Assembly (NCBI GenBank): GCA_020849725.1
Contig: JADLAZ010000077.1
Span: 1-12,910, forward strand
Direction of reading: 5' to 3'
Source: Chloroflexota bacterium
GTDB lineage: Bacteria > Chloroflexota > Chloroflexia > Thermomicrobiales > JADLAZ01
Length of the DNA stretch: 12,910 nucleotides
Shown: one piece after another, positions 6,275 to 11,681 of the stretch
Numbering within the stretch: position 1 is the first letter of the stretch
Layout: every line of letters begins with the position of its first letter
Notes under the pieces: generated by a model
What the model was told of the DNA's origin: nothing
The model's database searches: none
What the model saw: only the letters and a program-made list of their open reading frames with translations
Program-made: the position numbers and the translations under genes

Positions 6275-7201
6275 ATGCCGATGTCCCTTGCCGAAGTACG
6301 CGAGCGCCTGCGCGGGGTGTTGACCTTCCCGGTCACGCCATTTCATGCCGACTTCAGCGTTGACTATGACGGCCTGCGCCACATCGTGCGCCGCATGCTG
6401 CGGGCGCCCATCCACGCCGTCGTCGCCGCCGGCGGCACCGGCGAACTGTACTCGCTGACGCCAGACGAGCATGCCGCCGTCGTGCGTGCCGTCGTCGAGG
6501 AGGTTGGCGGCCGGGTGCCGGTCGTTGCCGGCGTCGGCTACAACCTGATGATCGGGCTGGCGCAGGCGCGCGCCGCCGCCGCCGCTGGCGCCGACTGTCT
6601 GTTGCTGCTGCCACCCTACTACCCGAACGCCGACCCGGCTGGGCTGCACGCCTATTATGCCGCCATCTGCAACAGTGTCCCCCTGCCCAGCATGGTTTAC
6701 AACCGCGACTGGGTTGTGATGACACCGCCCCAGGTGCAGCGGCTGGCCGACTCGATCCCCAACCTGATCGCCTTCAAGGATGGCCAGGGCGACGTGCGCA
6801 ACTTCAAGCGCATCAAGCGCGCGGTCGGCGACCGGCTGCTGTGGCTGGCCGGCGTCGGCGACGACATGGTCGACGACTACTTCGCTGCCGGCGCCGAGGG
6901 CTACACGTCGAGCCTGTCCAACCTCGATTCCCAGCTCAGTGTCGATCTCTACGAGCTGGCCAGCCAGCACCGGCGCGCTGAGCTGCACGCGCTGATGGTG
7001 ACTAAGGTGTACCCACTCTACGAGCTGCGCGGCAAGCGCAAGGGCTACGAGGTGTCAACCATCAAGACGGCGCTCAACCTGATGGGCCTGCCCGGCGGGC
7101 CGGTGCGGCCACCGCTGGTGGAGTTGACCGGGGAGGAGCGGCAGGAGCAGGCCGCCATCCTGGCCAGCGTCGGGCTGCTGCAGCTAGCGTCCGCCGACTA
7201 G
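6275..7201 (+). CDS. Dihydrodipicolinate synthase superfamily protein, close to 5-dehydro-4-deoxyglucarate dehydratase
   Basis: ATG 6275 follows AGGAGG (6259-6264); ATG 6281, two codons on, is also possible. The 308 residues form a class I aldolase TIM barrel. FPVTPF is at 18-23, the carboxylate-binding GGTGE at 53-57, catalytic Tyr142 in VYNRD, and the Schiff-base Lys168 in AFKDGQGD. The KDGxGD context and the NRD after the Tyr are more like 5-dehydro-4-deoxy-D-glucarate (KDG) dehydratase than true DapA. Those enzymes decarboxylate and dehydrate 5-keto-4-deoxyglucarate to 2,5-dioxovalerate. No glucarate or galactarate dehydratase and no semialdehyde dehydrogenase lies in the window, so the substrate is unconfirmed; another 2-oxo-acid aldolase or dehydratase remains possible. 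It has its own promoter and is followed by a strong hairpin, so it is probably monocistronic. Confidence 0.88.
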   Translation: MPMSLAEVRERLRGVLTFPVTPFHADFSVDYDGLRHIVRRMLRAPIHAVVAAGGTGELYSLTPDEHAAVVRAVVEEVGGRVPVVAGVGYNLMIGLAQARAAAAAGADCLLLLPPYYPNADPAGLHAYYAAICNSVPLPSMVYNRDWVVMTPPQVQRLADSIPNLIAFKDGQGDVRNFKRIKRAVGDRLLWLAGVGDDMVDDYFAAGAEGYTSSLSNLDSQLSVDLYELASQHRRAELHALMVTKVYPLYELRGKRKGYEVSTIKTALNLMGLPGGPVRPPLVELTGEERQEQAAILASVGLLQLASAD

Positions 7202-7209
7202 CGCACCCC

Positions 7210-7231
7210 GCGGCGGACATGCGTCCGCCGC
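7210..7231 (+). terminator. GC-rich hairpin after the DHDPS-superfamily gene
   Basis: Two perfect 9-base arms, GCGGCGGAC (7210-7218) and GTCCGCCGC (7223-7231), enclose the loop ATGC, nine bases after the stop codon. The stem is strong but no T-run follows. It may terminate or slow transcription, or protect the mRNA 3' end, before the next gene. Confidence 0.5.
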
Positions 7232-7262
7232 CACGACATTGCTCCCGACGGAGGTAGCTGGC

Positions 7263-8201
7263 ATGACGACGCCCGCGCCCGACGTGCCGACCACCGCCTG
7301 GACGCTCACCGCGCCGGAGTCCTATGTCCTGCTGCATGGCCCGGCGGCCGATGGTGGCGAGACCTTCAAGCTGGCGGTGCTGGAGCTGGTCACGCGCGGC
7401 GCACTCAAGCTCGTCGACGTCGAGGAGCAGCGCGCCTTCGGCCGCTCCCGCACGGTGAGCGTACTCGCACCGGGACTGAAGCCGGCGCCGCCTCGCGAGC
7501 AGGCGCTGGCGAGCGTCTGGCTGCTCTACAGCGGCATCACGCTGCGGCTGTTCGGCGACGTGGCCGGGGTGCCGGTGGCCGAGCTGGCCCAGGCCGCCGT
7601 GCGCCGCTACAAGAACCTGGCGCGCTTCCGCACCGAAGAGGTTGTCGCGCCACTGGTCGACCGCCGCTTGTTCGCCCGCGAGGAGTACCGCATCCTGTGG
7701 GTGTGGCCGGCGCAGCGCGTCGTCGTCACGCCGGCCGGCGAGGGGCTGCGCGCCGACCTCCAGCAGCGACTGGACCTGGGCAAGGCGCACTTCGGCGGCT
7801 GGGTCGATCGAGACCCGGCGCGGGCGCTGGCCTTCGCCGGGCTGGCCGGGGCGAGCCTGCTGCTGATGAGTCCGCTCTACCCCGACCTGCAGCGCCTGCG
7901 CCAGTTGCAGCCACCACCGCCGACCAGCACGTACGACTCGACGACTGGCTCCTACACCAGCAGCGACACTGCCTTCACGCCATCGGACGGTGGCGACAGT
8001 GGGTCGGGCTGGCAGATGCCGGACCTCGGCATCGACTTCGGCACCTTGCCGTCGTTCGACTTCGACCTGAGCGCCTTCGACAGCCTCAGCAGCGCCTTTG
8101 ATGCGATCGACTCGGCCGTCGACAGTGGTGGCGGCGACTCGGGTGGCGATTCCGGTGGCGGCGATGGCGGTGGAGACAGTGGCGGCGGTAACGGCGAGTA
8201 A
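7263..8201 (+). CDS. Hypothetical protein with a single membrane segment and Asp/Gly/Ser-rich tail
   Basis: ATG 7263 is chosen over TTG 7239 because GGAGG (7250-7254) is eight bases upstream. The 312-residue product has three parts. Residues 1-185 look like a folded domain. It contains a winged-helix-like stretch (about 21-55, ETFKLAVLELVTRGALKLV) and possibly a second helical copy around QAAVRRYKNLARF to RRLFAREEY. Residues 188-207 (ALAFAGLAGASLLLMSPLYP) form one likely membrane segment. Residues 208-312 are low complexity: Ser/Thr/Asp-rich, then an amphipathic acidic stretch with repeated SAFD, then a Gly/Asp/Ser tail. This plan recalls bacterial membrane proteins of the TIGR04222 or DUF2207 kind, which also end in glycine-rich tails, but I cannot confirm homology. 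Function unknown. A hairpin lies just upstream. Confidence 0.75.
   Translation: MTTPAPDVPTTAWTLTAPESYVLLHGPAADGGETFKLAVLELVTRGALKLVDVEEQRAFGRSRTVSVLAPGLKPAPPREQALASVWLLYSGITLRLFGDVAGVPVAELAQAAVRRYKNLARFRTEEVVAPLVDRRLFAREEYRILWVWPAQRVVVTPAGEGLRADLQQRLDLGKAHFGGWVDRDPARALAFAGLAGASLLLMSPLYPDLQRLRQLQPPPPTSTYDSTTGSYTSSDTAFTPSDGGDSGSGWQMPDLGIDFGTLPSFDFDLSAFDSLSSAFDAIDSAVDSGGGDSGGDSGGGDGGGDSGGGNGE
8126..8199 (+). repeat. Imperfect short tandem repeat coding the Gly/Asp/Ser tail
   Basis: GGTGGCG-type units alternate with GAC, GAT or TCG codons, giving repeated SGGGD and SGGD units at the C-terminus of the preceding protein. Such tracts often vary in copy number by slippage. Confidence 0.6.
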
Positions 8202-8533
8202 CCCGCGCCGGCCATCGGTTCGACCGTGTCGTCATGGTGATCAATTGGCTGTGGCGGCCGGGGCGCGGTAGGTGACGCTGCCGGCCTGGCGCATGGCCGC
8301 CATCGTCTACTCGACCATCAGCAGCCGTCTGGCCGAGATCGACTTGACGTGGCCGGGCGAGATGGCGGCGATGGCGGCCACGGAAACAGGCGTGTCGTCC
8401 GGCATCGCCTAGATGAAGACGCCGCCATCGTCGCCGGCAGGCGTCGTGGCGCCACAGCGCCATCGAGGCATGGCTTCAGTCGCCAGCTCCCAACGCACGC
8501 CGCGACGACGTGACATGCACCGCGGCGCCCCGG
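8202..8533. other. 332-base gap with no confident gene; possible decayed coding sequence
   Basis: No frame of normal length with a ribosome binding site exists. However, 8293-8412 on the plus strand reads 39 codons with third positions almost all G or C (MAAIVYSTISSRLAEIDLTW at its start). The minus strand from 8405 reads 32 codons, a TAG (8309-8307), and then resumes in the same frame with similar composition to a TGA. Either could be the remnant of a gene. I recognise no family. No terminator with a T-run is visible for either flanking gene. Confidence 0.35.
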
Positions 8534-8821
8534 CTACAGCCGCTCGTACTGCTCCAACTCCAGCACGAAGACCGTCGCCGCGCCGGAGCGCACGGCATCG
8601 CCCTGCGGATTGGTGGCCGGGCGGGAGTGCGCTTTCGCCTTGATCAACCCCAGCACATCGTCCACCTGGTCGTCCTGAACCCCGAGCATGATCGTGGTGT
8701 TGCCCCGGCGCAGGAAGCCGCCGGTGCTGGCCAGCCGCGTCGCCCGGTAGCGCGCGTCCAGCAGCGTGTCGACCACATCGTCAGCGTCCTCATTGTGGAC
8801 GACCGCGATAATCAGCTTCAT
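8534..8821 (-). CDS. darA: Cyclic-di-AMP receptor protein, DarA/PstA (CdAMP_rec) family
   Basis: This PII-like protein binds the second messenger cyclic-di-AMP as a trimer; its output is not settled even in well-studied species. The start is ATG (8821-8819) with GGAGG (8834-8830) eight bases upstream. The 95 residues begin MKLIIAVVHNEDADDVVDTL and carry the family signature RATRLASTGGFLRRGNTTIMLGV. Arg26, Thr28, Phe36, Asn41 and Gly47 fall at the positions that line the ligand pocket in the Staphylococcus aureus protein, as I recall it. GAATVFVLELEQYERL is the usual closing strand and helix. The protein is about 14 residues shorter than the S. aureus one; the missing part falls in the flexible loop before GAATVFV, which is reduced to SRPATNPQGDAVRS. 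It has its own strong promoter and diverges from bL25. No diadenylate cyclase gene is in the window. Confidence 0.93.
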   Translation of the reverse strand: MKLIIAVVHNEDADDVVDTLLDARYRATRLASTGGFLRRGNTTIMLGVQDDQVDDVLGLIKAKAHSRPATNPQGDAVRSGAATVFVLELEQYERL

Positions 8822-8868
8822 TCAGGCGTCCTCCGTGGCTGCCGCGCCGCGCCATGCGCGCCGGTCGC

Positions 8869-8898
8869 ATTCTACGCCGCGCCGTTCGGGCTTGTAAA
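8869..8898 (-). promoter_or_regulatory. Sigma-70-type promoter of the cyclic-di-AMP receptor gene
   Basis: On the minus strand, TTTACA (8898-8893, five of six to consensus), an 18-base spacer and TAGAAT (8874-8869, five of six) predict a transcription start near 8862 and a leader of about 41 bases. This is one of the two best promoters in the window. Confidence 0.7.
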
Positions 8899-8921
8899 GG
8901 GCTGCCTGGTCGCGGCGCATG

Positions 8922-8930
8922 TGCTATGAT
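8922..8930 (+). promoter_or_regulatory. Putative extended -10 promoter of the bL25 gene
   Basis: TGCTATGAT supplies an extended TGn and TATGAT. The -35 region is weak. The predicted start lies near 8937, about 55 bases before ATG 8992. The region is shared with the divergent cyclic-di-AMP receptor promoter. Confidence 0.5.
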
Positions 8931-8991
8931 GTCGCGTCGTGCGCGCCGTGGCGCCACGTGGGAACACCATGTTGCAGGAGCGGAGAAGGTC

Positions 8992-9657
8992 ATGGTCGAG
9001 TATACGTTGCAAGCGCAGCCACGCGAGCTCATCGGCAAGAAAGTCGGTCGGCTGCGTCGTGAGGGGATGCTGCCGGCGGTCGTCTATGGGCCGGCGCTGC
9101 CCGGGCCGCGCAGCATCCAACTGAACCGCAAGGAGTTCGAGACGCTCTACGCCCGATCCGGGCTGAGTCGCCTCGTCACCCTGACCGTCGCCAGTGGCGA
9201 GGGCCAGCCGGTGTTCATTCGCGATGTGCAGTACAACCTGCTCAAGCGGCGCATCGATCACGTCGATTTCTACGCCGCGCGCATGGACACCGAGACGACG
9301 GCCAGCGTGCCAATCGTGCTGGTCGGCGAGGCGCCGGTCACGGCTCGCGGTGAGGGCGTGGTGACGCAGGCGCTGACGAGCGTGACGCTGCGCGCCTTGC
9401 CGCGAGCGATCCCGCCGCACCTGGAGATCGACGCCAGTCAAATTGAGACGCTGAACGACGATGTGCGCGTCGGCGACCTGGCGCTGCCACCGGGCGTGAC
9501 CGTCGTCGACCCGGCCGACACGATCGTCATCTCGGTCACCCGCGTCACGACCGAGGAAGCAGTCGCTGTCGAGTCGATTGCCACCGAGGCTGCCGCGGGG
9601 GCGCCGGCCGAGGAGGCGACCGCCTCGCCGGCCGCCGACAGTGCCGGCGAGGGCTGA
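8992..9657 (+). CDS. rplY: Large ribosomal subunit protein bL25 (TL5/CTC type)
   Basis: bL25 binds 5S rRNA in the 50S subunit. ATG 8992 is chosen because GGAG (8982-8985) and CAGGAG (8975-8980) precede it and the product starts in the normal way (MVEYTLQAQPRELIGKKVGR). In-frame starts from 8854 lie upstream of the predicted promoter. The 221-residue protein has the two-domain long form. Residues 1-95 are the 5S rRNA-binding domain, with the G-KK-GRLRREGMLPAVVYGP motif and QYNLLKRRIDHVDFY. Residues 96-185 are the CTC beta-domain, with SVPIVLVGEAP and a VGDLALPPGVTVV stretch. An acidic Ala/Glu-rich tail of about 35 residues follows and is probably disordered. The long form is typical of Thermus, Chloroflexota, Firmicutes and Actinobacteria and differs from the 94-residue E. 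coli protein. A strong terminator follows. The common neighbour pth is not downstream. Confidence 0.95.
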   Translation: MVEYTLQAQPRELIGKKVGRLRREGMLPAVVYGPALPGPRSIQLNRKEFETLYARSGLSRLVTLTVASGEGQPVFIRDVQYNLLKRRIDHVDFYAARMDTETTASVPIVLVGEAPVTARGEGVVTQALTSVTLRALPRAIPPHLEIDASQIETLNDDVRVGDLALPPGVTVVDPADTIVISVTRVTTEEAVAVESIATEAAAGAPAEEATASPAADSAGEG

Positions 9658-9686
9658 CCGGTCCGCGCGTGCAACTCCGGGCAGCA

Positions 9687-9714
9687 AGAGAGCCAGCCTT
9701 GCGGCTGGCTCTCT
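9687..9714. terminator. Strong hairpin terminator after bL25, possibly bidirectional
   Basis: A perfect 12-base stem (9687-9698 with 9703-9714) with loop TTGC lies 29 bases after the bL25 stop. On the plus strand it is followed by CGTTCTCTC, a weak pyrimidine tail. On the minus strand it is followed by TTGCTG and would also end the small unit coming from 9861-9890. Confidence 0.8.
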
Positions 9715-9756
9715 CGTTCTCTCGCCGAGAATCACGGGCATCGAGCGGGCCGAAAG

Positions 9757-9804
9757 CTAGGCGACGACACCTGCCTCGATGCCCATGGGCGTGGAACTAC
9801 TCAT
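9757..9804 (-). CDS. Candidate 15-residue small protein or leader peptide
   Basis: The minus strand reads ATG (9804-9802) to TAG (9759-9757), giving MSSSTPMGIEAGVVA. AGGGAGG (9819-9813) stands eight bases before the start, one of the best ribosome binding sites in the window. A promoter (9890-9861) predicts a start of transcription about 50 bases upstream. The hairpin at 9714-9687 would close a transcript of roughly 170 bases. The nearest minus-strand gene upstream is the GNAT protein, so read-through transcription is also possible. No gene of the same strand follows, so it is not a classical attenuator leader. I do not recognise the peptide. Alternatives are a small regulatory RNA with a chance start, or a decayed gene start. 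Confidence 0.45.
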   Translation of the reverse strand: MSSSTPMGIEAGVVA

Positions 9805-9860
9805 ACGCACCACCTCCCTTCATCCGTGGACCGTTCGAACACAGACGATCCGACAGGGGC

Positions 9861-9890
9861 ACTCTACCACGAGTGGCGGCGCGCCGTCAA
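9861..9890 (-). promoter_or_regulatory. Sigma-70-type promoter upstream of the 15-residue frame
   Basis: On the minus strand, TTGACG (9890-9885, five of six to consensus), an 18-base spacer and TAGAGT (9866-9861, four of six) predict a start near 9854. The -35 overlaps the stop codon of the GNAT gene. Confidence 0.55.
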
Positions 9891-10510
9891 CCCGTGGCGT
9901 TGCCGCGCGACGGGTCGGGCACGAAGAACCGCCCCAGCACCGGGCTGGTGAACTCGGGCGCCAGGCAGTCCATGATGATGACGTCCCACAGGCGCCCGCC
10001 CATGAGGTACGCCTGACGGCGGCGACCGCTCTCGCGGAAGCCCGCCCTCAGGTAGGCGCGACGGCCGGCCTCGTTGAACTCATACACCGTCAGGTTCACG
10101 CTGTGCAGGCCGAGCGCAGTGAAGGCGTAGTCCAGCATCAGCCTCGCCGTCTCCGTGCCGAAGCCGCGCCCGCGATCGATGGCCTCGCCGATCATGATGC
10201 CGAAGATCGCCCGACGATTTCGGTAGTCAATGTGGTGTAACGCAGTCGTACCTACCGGTCGCCAGGTTGCCCGCTCGTAGATCGTGAAGGCAACCTCGTC
10301 GCTGGCGGCGACGAGGTTGTCGTACCAACGCTCCTCGGCCTCGAGCGTGTGCGACCGCACCGGCATGCCCAGGTTGCGCTGCGTGCCAAAATCGTTGATC
10401 CAGCGCAAGTAGGTCGGTAGCAGATCGCGCCGGTGCGGTCCGAGCGCGATCAGATCGCCGGTGATATTGACCAGCGGCGGCGCGGGCGTGGCGTCACTCG
10501 CCTCGGGCAT
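9887..10510 (-). CDS. GNAT family N-acetyltransferase, RimJ/RimL-like
   Basis: The enzyme should transfer acetyl from acetyl-CoA to an amine; the target is unknown. I start at ATG (10510-10508), seven bases after AAGGAG (10523-10518). ATG 10516 is too close to that site, and ATG 10576 would place the start beyond it. The 207 residues show the RimJ/RimL type: LIALGPHRRDLLPTYLRWIND at the start, and EVAFTIYERATWRPVGTTALHHID (beta strands 2-4). RGRGFGTETARLMLDYAF is the acetyl-CoA pyrophosphate loop (R/Q-x-x-G-x-G/A), and YEFNEAGRRAYLRAGFRESGRRRQAYL is the usual C-terminal half with the N-x-x-A-x-x-x-Y pattern. A C-terminal tail of about 20 residues after CLAPEF is an addition. The gene is divergent from the FAH gene, and its stop overlaps the promoter of the small unit downstream. 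Confidence 0.9.
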   Translation of the reverse strand: MPEASDATPAPPLVNITGDLIALGPHRRDLLPTYLRWINDFGTQRNLGMPVRSHTLEAEERWYDNLVAASDEVAFTIYERATWRPVGTTALHHIDYRNRRAIFGIMIGEAIDRGRGFGTETARLMLDYAFTALGLHSVNLTVYEFNEAGRRAYLRAGFRESGRRRQAYLMGGRLWDVIIMDCLAPEFTSPVLGRFFVPDPSRGNATG

Positions 10511-10546
10511 CAGCATACTCCTTTGCCGAACGCACCGGCACGGGCG

Positions 10547-10576
10547 TTGACCGATCATGGGCGCGACTGCTACCAT
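10547..10576 (+). promoter_or_regulatory. Promoter of the FAH-family gene
   Basis: TTGACC (10547-10552, five of six), an 18-base spacer and TACCAT (10571-10576), with an extended TG at 10568-10569, predict a start near 10583 and a leader of about 60 bases to ATG 10646. The core TGCTACCAT matches the pattern seen upstream of three other genes. Confidence 0.6.
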
Positions 10577-10645
10577 CGTACCCGTCTACCCTTGATCGAT
10601 GCCAGCATATCGGGCGGCGGGCACGCCCGCGCAGGAGACAGCACC

Positions 10646-11575
10646 ATGCATCTCGTCACCTTTGCCATCGATGAGCCGGACGGCCGGCTGGGCCTGCTCG
10701 ACGGCAGCCGCGTGCTCGATTTGGGTGCGGCGGCGGCGGTGCTCGGCGGCGCTACAGCGTCGGTCGCGACGATGTCCGGCTTTCTTCACGGTGGTGGCCA
10801 TGCCCACGAGCTGGCGGCCTCGCTGCGGGAGCGGGCGACGCGCACGGCCGAGCCTGCCTGGTGGTTCGACCTGGACGCCGTGCGGCTGCGCCCGCCGGTG
10901 CCGCACCCGCCGAAGATCCTCTGTTTGGCCGGCAACTACGCCGCCCACATCCGCGAGGGCGGCGGCGTGGCGCCGGCCAAGACGAACACAACACCACAGC
11001 CGTTCATCAAGCCGATCACGACGCTGATTGCCCACGGCGAATCGATCCGACTGCCCGGTCCGCTGTGCACCGCCGTCGATTACGAGGGCGAGCTGGTGGC
11101 AGTCATCGGCCGTGACTGCCGCGACGTGCCGGCCGCGCGGGCGCTGGACTACGTCGCCGGCTACGCTTGCTTCAACGATGTCTCCGGCCGCAAGCTGACC
11201 ATCACCGCCGAGCGCGAGATCAACGCCCGCACCGGCTTTTTCGACTGGCTGAGCGGCAAGTGGTTCGACACTTTCGGGCCGCTCGGACCGATGCTCGTCA
11301 CCGCCGACGCCGTGCCCGACCCGCAGGCGCTGACACTGACGACGCGCGTCAACGGCGCGGTGCGCCAGCAGGCCGGCACCGGCGACATGATTTTCACGGT
11401 GGCCGAAACGATCGCCTGGCTCAGTCAGTTCGTCACGCTGCAGCCGGGCGACCTGATCGCCACCGGCACGCCGTCCGGCGTCGGCTCGACGACCGGCACG
11501 TTCCTCCAGGCCGGTGACGTCGTCGAGGTGGAGATCACCGGCCTGGGCACGCTGCGCAACCCGGTCACGGACTGA
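10646..11575 (+). CDS. Fumarylacetoacetate hydrolase (FAH) family protein
   Basis: ATG 10646 has AGGAG (10633-10637) eight bases upstream; the frame is open further upstream, but that part lies across the promoter. The 309-residue product has an N-terminal beta domain (MHLVTFAIDEPDGRLGLLDG) and the C-terminal FAH barrel. LCLAGNYAAHIREG is the usual GxNYxxH site. Metal ligands are Glu147 and Glu149 (DYEGEL) and Asp178 (FNDVSGR). GKWFDTFGPLGPM and TGTPSGVG (273-280) follow. FAH-family enzymes cleave or hydrate 2-oxo or beta-diketo acids from aromatic or sugar-acid breakdown, using Mg2+ or Mn2+; the substrate cannot be chosen from sequence. The FDWLSGKW insert between FNDVSGR and FDTF marks a subfamily distinct from HpcE/HpaG. 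It precedes two amidohydrolase-2 genes on the same strand, suggesting a joint catabolic pathway. Confidence 0.92.
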   Translation: MHLVTFAIDEPDGRLGLLDGSRVLDLGAAAAVLGGATASVATMSGFLHGGGHAHELAASLRERATRTAEPAWWFDLDAVRLRPPVPHPPKILCLAGNYAAHIREGGGVAPAKTNTTPQPFIKPITTLIAHGESIRLPGPLCTAVDYEGELVAVIGRDCRDVPAARALDYVAGYACFNDVSGRKLTITAEREINARTGFFDWLSGKWFDTFGPLGPMLVTADAVPDPQALTLTTRVNGAVRQQAGTGDMIFTVAETIAWLSQFVTLQPGDLIATGTPSGVGSTTGTFLQAGDVVEVEITGLGTLRNPVTD

Positions 11576-11579
11576 CCGG

Positions 11580-11626
11580 TCCGGCCGGCCGCGCCAGTTG
11601 CGCGCACCGGCCGCGGCCGGCACAAT
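11580..11626 (+). promoter_or_regulatory. GC-rich inverted repeats and possible promoter between the FAH and amidohydrolase genes
   Basis: GCGC-CAGTT-GCGC (11591-11603), flanked on both sides by GGCC-rich complementary runs, forms a strong hairpin just after the FAH stop and may end that transcript. TTGCGC (11598-11603), a 17-base spacer and CACAAT (11621-11626) could be a weak promoter for the amidohydrolase. The two readings overlap and neither is firm. Confidence 0.3.
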
Positions 11627-11681
11627 TGGCATAACGAATAGGTGTTGCGGCGACCGGCCGCGCCGGGAGGGACGAGCAGCC

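Noticed and set aside
8126..8199. Repetitive GGTGGCG tract considered as a CRISPR-like or satellite array.
   Set aside because: Units are short, contiguous and in frame with a coding sequence; there are no spacers.
8854..8991. Upstream extension of bL25 to earlier in-frame starts.
   Set aside because: It crosses both divergent promoters, and the extra residues do not resemble bL25, which begins normally at ATG 8992.
9687..9804. The 15-residue frame plus hairpin read as a transcription-attenuation leader.
   Set aside because: No minus-strand gene follows the hairpin; the next gene, bL25, is on the opposite strand, and the peptide has no run of a regulatory amino acid codon.
9833..9840. GTTCGAAC resembling a tRNA T-loop.
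   Set aside because: No acceptor or anticodon stem could be folded around it; it is an isolated 8-base palindrome.
10433..10645. Upstream extension of the FAH-family gene.
   Set aside because: It would overlap the start of the divergent GNAT gene and its own promoter; ATG 10646 has a good RBS and gives the normal N-terminus.
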